A stretch of DNA of 64,000 nucleotides, from NCBI RefSeq assembly GCF_000165395.2, contig NC_010575.1, positions 543,001 to 607,000 of the forward strand. Direction: 5' to 3'. Source of the DNA: Babesia bovis T2Bo (Eukaryota > Apicomplexa > Aconoidasida > Piroplasmida > Babesiidae). Below the pieces are notes generated by a model. It was not told the DNA's origin. It saw only the letters and a program-made list of their open reading frames with translations, and made no database searches. The position numbers and the translations under genes are program-made. Shown piece after piece: positions 32,612-43,417 of the stretch (positions are counted from its first letter, which is position 1; each line of letters opens with the position of its first letter).

Positions 32612-32794
32612 AGTAGTCGTAAATACACGTATGATTCATGTTTAGAACATTTCCATAATCAGTTCAGTTTCTTACTTGGGGTTGCATTGTAAGTTGACAC
32701 TACTTTGTGACACCACGTCCCCCTTTTGATGCAAAAGTGTTCCATAACATTTCATCACAACATAAATGGACAATCAATCCAATGCTACCAAGCG

Positions 32795-33781
32795 TCACCC
32801 CTCTTGTGGTAATGCATCATTTGTTATTGCGGCTTCTCTCATTTCCTGTATATCAGGGTGTATTTGCACCCTGTGAAGTAATGGTAGTTCCATTTGCAGC
32901 AATAAATTTTGTTTTGCGAGGCGTTCATTCGTACTAGCTTGGGCATCAACGTGATACGTCACTGTATTTTGATTTCCATCATTCATCTTGAAGGCAGGTG
33001 GTAACAACGGAAAGTGCTTATGAGCAAATATCGGTCTTGAGGCTACTATTTTCTGATAAGCCTCATCTGACTTTAGCGAATAAGTATCCCTAGTTGAGCT
33101 CGTTAGGAAATAGTCAAGATCTATAGTACCTTCATCTTTGATGGAAGAAACTAAATGTTGAGGTGGCTTAGACATGCTGTTGTATCCCATATCGGAGTCT
33201 TCTGCATTGTTTGCGTCTGTAGTTTCGGTATTGTTATTAATCTCCGAAAGATGTGACGAAGCATTTACCATACACTCAAAATACAATGCACTTGGTTGTG
33301 ATAAAACTGCTGGTTGTATCAGGGAGCTATGTGACAGTGCCACAACTTGCTTTGGTAACTGCTTAGCTTCAGACACCACCTTATCCTTAAATATCATGTT
33401 ATGTAATTCGCCGTTGGTAGATTCCAATGCAGTGATCAGATCCACGAAATTGCTGGTATCACAACCTCTTACACGACTAAGCATTGCGGCCTTTCGACCG
33501 ATACGCCTTATTTCCTGGGTTACAAAATTCACCATCAATTCTAACGAATAGCTGTCCATACGCTTGATTCCATGTGAATATGCGATCCAGGCCACGCATT
33601 TTTGCAACCATTCTTCGTAATAGTCACCTCGATCGGTTTCTAGTGGCTGTCGATAAATTACATTTGAGCTGCGTGCCGACCTATGCGATTGTGCTAGCGA
33701 TATGATGACGGTATCTTTATTAAGTTTGAAGGCGCTCTCTGAGCTACCTTCTGGGAATGCGGGATCACATTCTGTATCCAT
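32795..33781 (-). CDS. Histone-fold (bromodomain-associated) protein, TAF8-like
   Basis: A single exon, 328 aa. A histone-fold BTP domain lies at about residues 53-120: YYEEWLQKCVAWIAYSHGIK, then SYSLELMVNFVTQEIRRIGR, then TSNFVDLITALES. The middle is low in structure and rich in Ser and Asn. Near residue 265 the segment PIFAHKHFPLLPP resembles the proline-rich C-terminal element of TAF8. TAF8 pairs with TAF10 in TFIID, so a role in RNA polymerase II initiation is likely. TAF3 is the main alternative, but no PHD finger is present. The gene converges on the DHHC gene and diverges from the DNAJC11-like gene. Confidence 0.65.
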   Translation of the reverse strand: MDTECDPAFPEGSSESAFKLNKDTVIISLAQSHRSARSSNVIYRQPLETDRGDYYEEWLQKCVAWIAYSHGIKRMDSYSLELMVNFVTQEIRRIGRKAAMLSRVRGCDTSNFVDLITALESTNGELHNMIFKDKVVSEAKQLPKQVVALSHSSLIQPAVLSQPSALYFECMVNASSHLSEINNNTETTDANNAEDSDMGYNSMSKPPQHLVSSIKDEGTIDLDYFLTSSTRDTYSLKSDEAYQKIVASRPIFAHKHFPLLPPAFKMNDGNQNTVTYHVDAQASTNERLAKQNLLLQMELPLLHRVQIHPDIQEMREAAITNDALPQEG

Positions 33782-34319
33782 TGTAGCTTATGGACAGAAC
33801 AATGGATTGCAGTTACTACCTTAGGCGGCTTCAAGCTCCCATGTTTTGACATCAATTATTTTATTAATTTTAAATTACCTACTTTAATATACTACAAAAT
33901 GTTGGAGTGTGATTGCTTCCTGTGTACACTGTAACCCAAGACGTTGGCAAAAGTTATGGAAAAGTGCGGCTCTCGTTAAACGAGGCATCTATATCATATC
34001 ATGCCAGAACTAAGATTTTTATATTCTTTCCAAACGTTTCTCAATGTTTCCATGTGTAATACACGATATGTGTTACACTTGCCTTAATGGATTGTATACA
34101 ACTTAGCCGAGGAAAAAGGCCTCCTAACCCAGGATTCCACACTAAATAAGATATCATGACGTTTGAAAATGTGTATGTGTATCACTATTGTTGTTAGTAT
34201 ACCGCCTATAAATGTGTTAGGCACATACTTTTGAATAACAAGACCGCTGTGGTTTAGACATGTTGCCTATATTTTAATTACAGATACTTTATCGCTTAGG
34301 AAAGAGAAAAAACAACAAA
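33782..34319. promoter_or_regulatory. Divergent intergenic region (TAF8-like / DNAJC11-like)
   Basis: 538 bp separate two divergent start codons. It is AT-rich, with no ORF of note. It must hold both promoters. No conserved element was recognised. Confidence 0.45.
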
Positions 34320-36314
34320 ATGTATGATTATTATGATATTCTTAATGTCTCTCGGGACAGTTCGGCGGAAGAGATAAAAGCGAGTTACCGTAAGCTGATT
34401 CGTCAGTGGCATCCTGATAAGAATGCGATGAAGCATTCTGAATCGCCACAATGTAATACTACCATTCATCGTGCGATGGATTCAATTGATCTTCCACAGG
34501 AGATGCAGCGTGACTCTGCTTTCAACAAGATACACTTGGCGTATGCAGTTCTTTCTGATCCCGAGCAACGTAATATCTATGACAAGTATGGCAGTGAAGG
34601 TATTTCTCTAAAGAAGTTTTTGCATCATCAGATGGCTAATGAGCGTGATGCATTGCAAGAAATTCCGGAATCCATTGAAGACAGCGTAGTACATCATTCC
34701 ACTGAACTGCGTAAAGCAACAAATGACGTCGAAATTGAGCGCGGCATAAATGTAATCTTACAGCAGCGTCGATGGGATAAATTCCGTGAATCGCCCGTTC
34801 AGGTTATAAGTCACATTACTCTATCCGGTGTCACTCATTTTTTTGATGATCAGATTGCCAGCTTTATGCGTCGTCGTTTATTCCAGATCCGCAAATCCGC
34901 TATATCAAATTCCATTGAGATTCATTTGTCTAAGCATTCGCGTATAGGTTACACTTACAGCAGTTCCATTGCTCGTGGTAAGTTTGGTATGTCAACATCA
35001 AGTGCGTATGCGTCATCTGAGTTGACCGATACTCTTGAGGGCGCAGCTAACATTGATTGGGGTGAATATATGTCTTTCCGATATGCTTGGTTGTCTCTGA
35101 AGAAGAAGTTTTCAGATTACTTATGGGTCAGTGGTATATTTGGTATTGATGGATATTTGTCTCCTATGATGCGTTGTTTAGTGCACAAGAGTTGGGGCGA
35201 TAACCATGCCGTTGAGATAACAGCATTCCCCGAATTTGTGTTGAACTATGGTTACAATCGTGTTTTGGAGCATGACCTAAAGTTAAACATACAAGCTGCT
35301 GTTTCACAGGACGATGTTGGCACTATGGTGCGTGTTAAGGCGTTGTCTAACACAGGTGCTGTTGTTGGTACACGGTGTAGATTCTCCATGATTGGGGGTA
35401 CATATATCGAGGGCTACATTCGTCAAACATTTTTCACTGAGATATTCGCCAAGGTCAAGCTCGAGTGCAGGTTGCGCTACAACCACAACGCGATATTTTT
35501 CATTTTGAAGTTAGTACTCAACAACACTAGGTTGGACTTACCCATTGAGCTTTACAGAGGAAGAACAGAACGCTGCCTATTCTTGGGTACAGCTGCTGCT
35601 TGTGGCGTTATGTTGTTACCAGCACTCTCCGAGATTGTTATAAACTACTTCTCCCGTAAAGACAATTTCCTTAGTCAAAATCCTTATCGCCAGTCGCTAC
35701 GTAGTAGCTTCTATTATCGCTTTCCGGCATTTTCCTATCTGCATTCCCTAAACGATCAGGGCAAGCGTCATGAAAAATACGTATCTTCTGAGAATGTAAA
35801 AGACACATATCTATCAAACAGTTCATCACAGTGGTCAGAAGACGCCATGGAAGTCATTGTTACAAAGGACATGGCCTTGGCACGTCAAGAGGGATTATCC
35901 CTGTTCAACGTTGCTAAGGCAAGTTACCTCCGCGAGGTTGATTCTGATGGTTTATGTATAATGTTTGCGCTATATGGCCATCCGGAAGCGCTAAATATAA
36001 TAGATGGATTTGTCACCGTGGATTTGTTTGATGTGACTTTGGAATCTCTTGATGACACATCCACCAAACCCTTGGGGACTGGTAATCGCTTTTCCTATGG
36101 TGACGTCACAGTGACCTCCTTACTAAGGCAAAACAATCAATTGCATCTACAACGGCTCTTTGATCGTTATATTTTAGACGTGACAAACGTGCTCATGTCT
36201 CGTGTCACGAATTCTTGCCTATCACTGTCCGTCAGTTCCAAGGGCCAGCTTATCGGTTTTGCTGACCCTTGTGCTAATATATTCAACGTCGAGCCCGAGT
36301 TGTTTATATGGTAA
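34320..36314 (+). CDS. J-domain protein of the DNAJC11 type
   Basis: A single exon, 664 aa. The J domain is residues 3-85, with YYDILNVSRDSSAEEIKASY, the HPD motif in RQWHPDKN, and AYAVLSDPEQRNIYDKYG. The long middle is rich in beta-type repeats, as in DNAJC11. A hydrophobic patch lies near residue 420-440 (FLGTAAACGVMLLPALSEIV). The C-terminal DUF3395-like region includes LSVSSKGQLIGFADPC, comparable to the GFYDPC element of DNAJC11. In animals DNAJC11 associates with the MICOS/SAM complexes of mitochondria and supports cristae. That location is inferred for this parasite. Confidence 0.82.
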   Translation: MYDYYDILNVSRDSSAEEIKASYRKLIRQWHPDKNAMKHSESPQCNTTIHRAMDSIDLPQEMQRDSAFNKIHLAYAVLSDPEQRNIYDKYGSEGISLKKFLHHQMANERDALQEIPESIEDSVVHHSTELRKATNDVEIERGINVILQQRRWDKFRESPVQVISHITLSGVTHFFDDQIASFMRRRLFQIRKSAISNSIEIHLSKHSRIGYTYSSSIARGKFGMSTSSAYASSELTDTLEGAANIDWGEYMSFRYAWLSLKKKFSDYLWVSGIFGIDGYLSPMMRCLVHKSWGDNHAVEITAFPEFVLNYGYNRVLEHDLKLNIQAAVSQDDVGTMVRVKALSNTGAVVGTRCRFSMIGGTYIEGYIRQTFFTEIFAKVKLECRLRYNHNAIFFILKLVLNNTRLDLPIELYRGRTERCLFLGTAAACGVMLLPALSEIVINYFSRKDNFLSQNPYRQSLRSSFYYRFPAFSYLHSLNDQGKRHEKYVSSENVKDTYLSNSSSQWSEDAMEVIVTKDMALARQEGLSLFNVAKASYLREVDSDGLCIMFALYGHPEALNIIDGFVTVDLFDVTLESLDDTSTKPLGTGNRFSYGDVTVTSLLRQNNQLHLQRLFDRYILDVTNVLMSRVTNSCLSLSVSSKGQLIGFADPCANIFNVEPELFIW

Positions 36315-36494
36315 GTTTAGATCTACGTAATTACAATGGATTATAGCTATCGCTACAAGAGTCGTGTTTACACAGTCAGATTTGGAGATGCTGACCCTGT
36401 GGTCTTGCCACAAGCTACGTAGGAACATGCTAGCACAGTATTATGATTACTTCCTATTTGTTTCAAGGACTCAATTTTCTGTGCCCTTTATATG

Positions 36495-37630
36495 TTATTT
36501 AGTTGCATTTTCACAAATGCTAAGAAGGTGGTCAATTCCTTTAATCATGTTTGATGGGTTTGGTAGTACTGGGTATGGAGAATGCTTGACGCTCTCCACA
36601 TGTGTAAAATCGACCCACCTAACCTTGCACAATGCTGGATTATTCTGATCATATGTTATGAGTAATGACGTTGCTGCGAACGACAGCATATCCTGGAGCA
36701 TTACCCATTCTTTGATTTTCACTAGTGCGTTGACTACGCATTTACGTACATTGTCTACTTTGTGTAGTACTTCTTGTAAAATGGATACTGTCTCTTCCTT
36801 TTTTAACTGTTTTGCCTGTGTAGCTGTTATTTCTAAGGGTCCTTTATCAGTGTCTATGCTTATGGAACATATCCTGAAACCTAGTTCATTTTCGGTAGTT
36901 TGGGAGGCTACTATATGCTGCCTCCATGACTTGAGAAGTGAATGCAGTTCTGTAGGGTGCATTCGCGTGAATGGTTCACCAAGTCCTAAGTCTTTTGCTG
37001 TAATATTATATAGGCGTTTTATTCCGCTATTCTCTGCTTTGTATGACATCTTCAAGTTTTGCCAGAGTTTTACGCATGCTATGCGCTCTTCTGCGGTTAT
37101 GCCATTGTATTGTGCATTGTCCAGTGCATTGTGAATACCCAGCTTAACGTCTATGATGGCCGGGCGCCTGTATCCATGTAGGAGGTTCTCTAGCTTGATG
37201 GCTCCGAATACATCATTGGATGATCCTGTATCTTCTTCTATCTCAAAGTAGTTAGAATCTGCTAGTTTCTATTTGTTTAGTATATTAAATTACCTTGGGA
37301 AATTTTGTCCGTGCTTGGTTCTGGTGTTATGCATTCTGCTTTAACATTGACCACGCCGTAGTAATTTGGTAAAATATTATGCCTGCAGAGCTCCTCAGGA
37401 TATCTTACACTATCCTTTAGATATCTATAATTCATTGAATCGTGATTTAGGGGTTTGCCATTAACCAGACTATAGAAGACAGCTTCTGATTGGTTGTACT
37501 CTGGTATAATTTTGTACACAAACCGTTGTTCCATGTCAAAGAGCATAAGTGATGTTCCACTTAGCTTCTTTTGGCTATGGTGAAAAGGCTGCAAGGGCTG
37601 TCTGTTCGATTTCTGGCAATGTTCTGTCAT
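36495..37630 (-). CDS. Inositol polyphosphate kinase (IPK family)
   Basis: Two exons, 37630-37294 and 37261-36495, with a 32-bp phase-1 intron, 367 aa. The splice uses the second of two nearby AG sites; using the first gives a stop. The N-lobe has RFVYKIIPEYNQSEAVFYSL, with the ATP-binding Lys and an early Glu. Exon 2 holds the family signature PAIIDVKLG (PxxxDxKxG). Near the C-terminus SLLITYDQN and WVDFTHVE correspond to the catalytic IDF segment. IPKs phosphorylate inositol phosphates to InsP4-InsP7. Which subfamily (IPMK, IP3K or IP6K) cannot be told by eye. Only 230 bp separate its start from that of ribose-5-phosphate isomerase. Confidence 0.87.
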
Positions 37631-37860
37631 TCTTTCCCGATGGATTCATTGTTGTGTATGCAGCGGATGTTCACATTATCACTAAAATTCCTGTGATGAA
37701 AAATTATACCTTATACAGTGTGTTTGCTTATTTTGTCCCTTCTAGTTGCATTATGTAGTGGATTAATACATCTTGATCATAGCTAGTGTGTGGTCGCGCG
37801 CCTATGTTGTATAGAGTGGTAATTATATATCTTGTCTATTTCGCAAAAGTTGCCGTTAAA

Positions 37861-38729
37861 ATGGACAGACAGGAGTGCATGCGTCGTGCGGTATGTATAT
37901 TAATATTTCGTATGTCCAACTGCTACACAGGCGGAATTTGCTGTAGACACCTATATTCAGAATGGCATGATAGTTGGGCTTGGCACCGGTTCTACAGCCA
38001 GTTATGCTGTAAGATACTTAGCTAAGCAACTTTCTGCTGCGAAATTGCGTGATGTGACTGCTGTAGCTACCAGTGTGGCTACTTTTAGATTAGTAGGTTA
38101 CGATTGGAACTCTTTTCCAAATGCAGATGTCTGAGTTGGGTATTCCATCACTTGAGTTTGATGATTCTGTGTCTATAGACGTTGCCATTGACGGTGCTGA
38201 TGCCATAGACGGTGATTTAAATTTAATTAAGGGTGGAGGAGGGGCACTTTTCCGTGAGAAGCTCGTGGAGCTAGGTGCTCGCAAAGTGATAATTGTAAGG
38301 ACGTATGCAACTTGTGTATGTGTTTTAGATAGCTGACGGCACCAAAAAGGTCAAGGGTCACCTTCTGCAGGCATTCCACGTGCCGGTAGAGATTGTACAG
38401 TTCGGCCATGTTGTTACAATTAGTCGCATTTTGAGTCGTGTAGGACCTCATGTACGTAGTTGGACTAAACGTATGAATGCCGATGGTTCTCTTTACTTAA
38501 CTGACAATAACAACGTCATTATGGACATTGAATTCGGCCCTACTGACTTACCGAATCTGGACTTTGAGTTGCGATCGGTAATGTGAAGTATTACATAGCA
38601 ATTACTATATTATAGGTTCACGGGGTAGTTTGTACGGGCCTTTTTCTTGGTATTGCTTCCACTGTGGTGATAGCCCACTCGGATGGTAATCTTGAGGTCC
38701 TTTCTCCCGATACTGCCTCGAATTCTTAG
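37861..38729 (+). CDS. rpiA: Ribose-5-phosphate isomerase A
   Basis: Five exons: 37861-37890, 37931-38092, 38127-38294, 38329-38577 and 38616-38729. They give 240 aa, and all four introns (34-40 bp) are phase 0. The motifs follow RpiA in order: MIVGLGTGSTASYAV (phosphate loop), AVATSVATFRL-MSELGIP, DVAIDGADAIDGDLNLIKGG with the catalytic Asp residues, GGGALFREKLVE, and IIIADGTKKVKG. The enzyme interconverts ribose-5-phosphate and ribulose-5-phosphate in the non-oxidative pentose phosphate pathway, supplying ribose for nucleotides. The length is normal for the family. Confidence 0.95.
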
Positions 38730-38823
38730 TTTGACAGTGATTACTGAGATAAATCATAATATTTACACTTTATAACTATTGATACAGCTTTGTAATTGAT
38801 TTTTGTTGCTTGATGTGTGTACC

Positions 38824-39496
38824 ATGTCTAGGCACTTACAGTCTGACCCAGATGCACCTTCCTTCTTTGGTGACTGGCGCATTGTTGAAGAACATGAATT
38901 CATGAGCCCAACTTCAGCTGTTTTACGTGCAGAATCTGACTATTCTCAGGCTCTGGCTCCTAGTGACGAAAGTGGCACAATCCAGAAGGAGTTGCGTGAG
39001 ATTAGCTCTACTTTTACATCGCCTAAGGATGAAATTACCGGCCGATTGGCTGAGATAAATCGTGAGACGTCAGGTACGTTAAATGTGTATTGTGTCAATT
39101 GATTGTTTTGTAGAGCAGCTGGACAAGGCGCGCCAAAAATTCCTTGCAATCGAGTCTACATGGAAGAAGAACAATTTACAACGGTATTTGGACAGTGATC
39201 ATTCACTCGGCTTGAAACAATTGAGTCATGTTGACCATAAGTTGGCTCAGGCTGTACGTGAAGTTGTTGAGATGAAGCGTGACGCTGAGATCGCATTAAT
39301 GGAGTTGACAAAATCCGTCGCTAGTGTTGATTCTTTGATTAGTAAGACCAATCGCCTAAAACGTAGTACATGTACATTTCGACAGCAGGCTAATTATGAA
39401 AAGAAGAATAGTTCTATGTCGTTAAAAATGCAAGTTTTCATTGCAGCCATCGCAACATTCGCTGTCTATGCTTTACTAAAATACGTTGGATGGTGA
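38824..39496 (+). CDS. Tail-anchored coiled-coil protein, SNARE-like
   Basis: Two exons, 38824-39073 and 39114-39496, with a 40-bp phase-1 intron, 210 aa. The start MSRHLQSDP has an ACCATG context; an in-frame Met seven codons upstream is possible. The centre is helical (ITGRLAEINRETSEQLDKAR, then LAQAVREVVEMKRDAEIALM). A second helix (LTKSVASVDSLISKTNRLK) precedes a short linker and a C-terminal membrane anchor (VFIAAIATFAVYALLKYV). This build resembles a Golgi or ER Q-SNARE of the Gos1/Vti1/Sec20 sort, but I cannot point to the ionic zero-layer residue. Another tail-anchored coiled-coil protein is possible. Confidence 0.7.
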
Positions 39497-39765
39497 CATC
39501 GTCAATAATATTAATATTTGAAATACCTGTTTTCTAATGCGGGTTGGAACAATGAAGTAATAAGATGCCAGATTTATAGTCAGAGGTCTGACGTCGTCTT
39601 CTGTTTTGTTGCAACATGTAGGTGGTTGCTACCACGGGGAACCATCGACTTTATATATTATTGAATTAAACATGTAAGACAAATATTAATCATGTCAATG
39701 TGTATCATCTAGTGTGGTCTAGCGTGTCTTAATTTACACATCTTCATTAAGGTTCATTTGACGCG

Positions 39766-41773
39766 ATGCCGTCGCTCTCTGAACTGCGAGGCCGTTTGGC
39801 TAAGGCACAAGCTAGGACTATAGTTTCTAGGCTTAGCAGTTCGCAGTGTATTGATTTATTGCTGAAGGTTTGCCAGAAACGCAATATCACTTTGGTGCCA
39901 ACTTTGAACGGTGATGAGCTATTGACTTTGAAGCAATTAGAGATCGAAGTTATCCGAATGATAGATGCACATGGCGGTCGCATATCAATTTCGCAAATGG
40001 CATCTGCTTTGGCAATACAGCAGAACTACGTTGACTGCACGGTTGAATGTCTATTGAAAGAACACAGTGATCAATATACTCGTCTGCAGAACACTTTGAT
40101 TAGAAAGGACTACACTGCTTGGTTAATGGGTATTCTAAGCCGACGATTATGTGAATGTGGTTTGGTGAATGTCTGTGATTTTGCCAATGAGTTCGAGTTA
40201 CCATTTGATATGCTTAAAGTTTTGATATCGCAATCGGATGTTATCAAAGGTCGTATGAACGGTAACATGCTAGAGTCTGGAGAGTATGAAGCCTGTAAGG
40301 AGCGTTGTGTCATGTCAGCGTTGGTCGCCACTACAGTGCCAATTTCTACATTACTCCTGTCCACGGTTACCAAGCAGGATGTGAACTTGATCAAGGACAC
40401 CATTACATCTTTGGTGAAGAAAGGTAAGCTAACTGGTGAGTTTAAAGGTGGTACTTACACTCCAAAAGTGTATTCCGATCACCGGTATGCTGAGATAACT
40501 AAGTATTATAGTGTCAATGGCTACGTTGAGCGCAGTAAAGTAGACAATCTGTTAAAGTCCTCTGGAGACTTGCTGCACAAACTATTTCCTGATGCCATGA
40601 CACTGGATAGTGTCCTAATCAATCGCAAAATTCTGGAACCGATATCAGTACTTGTAAATGAGGCCATTGCACATCAAAGTTGGCGTGATATTGGTGTGAT
40701 GTTGCCTATTGAATTATCTCCTGGTGATATGTCTGTTATTTTGGATAACATAAAGGGCGCTAATAAGAATGGCTTTGTAGTATGTGGGCTGTATGTGACC
40801 ACGGCTTTTGAGGATTCGATGGTTAAGTTTGTTGTTGACAACCTGAAAGGGCGCTTCGGTAGTGATGAACTTTTGAGTATATCATCGAATACGACTAAGT
40901 TGTTAAATGAGATTAACGGAGTGTTTGACGATGCTTCCGAATCTTCGATATCTGAATGTTGGTCTATAGCCTCCACTGAGTTACTCCCGAGAATCCAGTC
41001 TTTGGTAATTTCTGTTATTCGGAAAACATGCGTATCAGAAGACCGTAAAACTGATAATCGTAGCGTGGAAATTGAGGGTCTTTCTCAACAGATAAAGGAC
41101 AATTACATGAAGTTCGATAGTACCATTAGACTGGTAGAGAAGTTATCTCCTCTTCCTGTTGACAATTCGCACTTGATCATGAAAACCTTGGGGAAAGAGC
41201 TGCTTCCCGTTGACTGCCACATGTTACTGCAGCTATATTGCAGCAAGAATTTCATTGACATAACCAGCATCGGAGGCGCTATTACTGCCAACAACCGATC
41301 TTCTGTAGTTGAATCTATAAAGGATAAAGAGATACAGACTTTATTCCGGTCATATCTAGATGCCATCAAGCAGAAGGACAGCATTCGTGGCATTGATGTT
41401 TCTAAGGAATTAAAGGCTGCTATGTACATTAGTTGCAACGCCAAGAAGGAGCGCAAGAAGTTTATTTCAGGCCAGCTGACACACCACGAGTTACAGTTGG
41501 CTGGGCTTAACAGTGACGATGTAATGAGAGCTGCTTACTGCACTCTAATGATTGCGTTACTTCGCAAGGGTCACTATGCCTTTTTAGTGGAAAAAGAGTG
41601 GTGCATTCGTGGCTGCATTGACAGTTTAACAGGGCTCCTTGATGAATCCGTTGTGGAGCTCGTAAAGCGCTGTTTAGATACTAACGGTAAGTATTTATTA
41701 TGTTCCACATATTCTTGCAGATGTCGACAGCGTTGCTGCATGCCAAGCACAAATGAAACAAAGCGGTTCCTAA
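39766..41773 (+). CDS. UFL1: UFM1 E3 ligase UFL1
   Basis: Two exons, 39766-41686 and 41721-41773, with a 34-bp phase-1 intron, 657 aa. Without the intron the frame would run over the neighbouring gene; with it the protein ends KQSGS. The N-terminus follows UFL1: LSSSQCIDLLLKVCQKRNI, then VPTLNGDELLTLKQLEIEV, then AHGGRISISQMASALAIQQ. Winged-helix-like segments and KYYSVNGYVERSKVDNLLK follow. UFL1, with DDRGK1 at the ER, transfers UFM1 to the ribosomal protein uL24 (RPL26) and others in ER quality control. UFL1 lacks a RING or HECT domain, so identity rests on overall similarity. Its stop is 4 bp from that of the NaMN adenylyltransferase on the other strand. Confidence 0.85.
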
Positions 41774-41777
41774 GATC

Positions 41778-42440
41778 TTACGTCAACTGTGATCCTTTCG
41801 TCCCATATAGAGAGTTTTCCATGATATAGTGCATAATTTCTGGGTGCAACGTCCCAGCTTCGTCGCATTTGACGCAGTTGCTGAGTTGTTGGCGGGCCAG
41901 GGTGGATGACGCGTTTGACGTTTCCATTTTTCGGCTTTTGACTTTGAGAAGATCCGATAGTAGGTGATATTCATTGAGGCTGTTGATATCTACTTGATTG
42001 ATTGGGTATCCTTCACGGTAAGCAACGAGTAATTTAGTTATTTCAACGAATTCCTTCCCGTAAGGCCACGACAATATCTGTGGCAGCAGATCTGATCCTA
42101 TGAAGAAGTAGAAATCAATTTCTGGATATTGCTGCTGGAAGTGTACCATTGTAAAATAGCTGTCGATATTTTTACCCAATTTGATTTCGTAGTCGCATAT
42201 ACTTAACTTTGATTTATTTGAGTGTAGACTTTCTATTGCGATGTGACATTGCTCCAATCTGCATTCATCACTGACTCTGAATGCCTTATCAGTGCGTTTA
42301 CCGCTTGGTAACAACCAAATTTCGTCAAAAAATTCCGTTTCGATACATTGACGTAGCATTAGTAAGTGCCCTGTAGTTATAGGGTCGAAAGTTCCGGCAA
42401 AAAGAAGCACTCTCATTTGTTTTTTACGTGTTTCCTCCAT
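41778..42440 (-). CDS. Nicotinate/nicotinamide mononucleotide adenylyltransferase
   Basis: A single exon, 220 aa. The nucleotidyltransferase motif GTFDPITTGHLLML is at residues 16-29, followed by a WLLPSGKRTDK substrate loop near 43-53. FYFFIGSDLLPQILSWPYG lies in the middle. NASSTLARQQL near residue 176 is the ISSTxxR ATP-binding motif. The enzyme joins NMN or NaMN to AMP to make NAD or its acid form, the last common step of NAD supply. Met1 or Met9 may be used as start. Transcription converges with UFL1 with a 4-bp gap between the stops. Confidence 0.92.
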   Translation of the reverse strand: MEETRKKQMRVLLFAGTFDPITTGHLLMLRQCIETEFFDEIWLLPSGKRTDKAFRVSDECRLEQCHIAIESLHSNKSKLSICDYEIKLGKNIDSYFTMVHFQQQYPEIDFYFFIGSDLLPQILSWPYGKEFVEITKLLVAYREGYPINQVDINSLNEYHLLSDLLKVKSRKMETSNASSTLARQQLSNCVKCDEAGTLHPEIMHYIMENSLYGTKGSQLT

Positions 42441-43140
42441 GATTCATCTGGAATGGTCAGCAAATCCATAACTAGTAGCGTTCTGGAAGATATGGGACTT
42501 CCTCATCTATCCACTCTCGGGGTGATAAAAGTTGTATCCAATTCCCATCATCCATTTTGTTAATATTGACCATTCCATTCTATATGAAATAATATATACT
42601 TATTAGGAGGCATGCTGTATTTGCACTGTCGTGGTGGTTGTGGATGGCTACACCATGCCCTTTACACTTGTAACTTTTAATGATTATTCACTTGAAATAT
42701 TACCACTCAATTATGCGATTTGTGGTATTCTCTAGGGAATGACACATTGCATCTTAATGATGAAACCTGGCAATGTGTACCACGTGGCACTAATGACACA
42801 TCATACTCCCTATGGCTATGAAATCCATTTCTTGGGTTCCCCCAAAGTTATCATATTGTAATATTCAATCTGACATTAGCCATATATTAGTTTACTGTGC
42901 ACATACAAGTTATCATCCTATGTCAACGTGTCGCGAGACGCAATGCTACATATAAAAACTCGTTAAGAATGTTTACAAATATAGTTATTACGTGGGGGTT
43001 TGCAGCCTTGCTGTATGGACATTTGTAAATTATTTTACTATTAGTATCAATGAAGCATGGATGGACAGTAATTCTGGTTATTTGTGTAAGCTTGTTGCTT
43101 ATTATGTTATATCGTAGTGCAATCCTGGGTATCATTCGGA
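42441..43140. other. Spacer before tRNA-Lys
   Basis: About 700 bp without a supported gene. It should hold the NaMN adenylyltransferase promoter. The sequence is AT-rich and no repeat was noted. Confidence 0.4.
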
Positions 43141-43214
43141 GTCCTCTTAGCTCAGTTGGTTAGAGCGCTAGACTCTTAATCTAGTGGTCGGGGGTTCGAG
43201 CCCCCCAGGGGACT
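43141..43214 (+). tRNA. tRNA-Lys (CTT)
   Basis: 74 nt fold into a full cloverleaf. The acceptor GTCCTCT pairs with AGGGGAC through one G-U pair. The D arm reads GCTCAGTTGGTTAGAGC. The anticodon stem CTAGA/TCTAG has the loop CTCTTAA, so the anticodon is CTT. The T arm is GGGGGTTCGAGCCCCC. There is no intron and no encoded CCA. Internal A and B boxes are evident. It is the only RNA gene seen in the window. Confidence 0.97.
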
Positions 43215-43417
43215 GATTCTTATTTTATAAAATGATATCATTCTTGCCTTTTATATGATATACTCTCGCCTATTACACACGATTGAGTTGTTTCTGGTAT
43301 ATACATATGTTGCTATGTGAACAACTATATTAAAATGTGTTTACCCTTAATATCTACGTCATTGTTTAAAATCTTTACAAACCACTTTTACTGTCGTTTT
43401 GGTATTCCACCAGCTGG

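Noticed and set aside
37261..37293. First AG (after AAATAG) as acceptor of the inositol polyphosphate kinase intron
   Set aside because: It leads at once to an in-frame stop. The AG seven bases further restores the frame into the PxxxDxKxG signature.
37549..37758. 69-codon ORF upstream of ribose-5-phosphate isomerase
   Set aside because: Largely antisense to exon 1 of the inositol polyphosphate kinase, and not spliced in frame to the isomerase.
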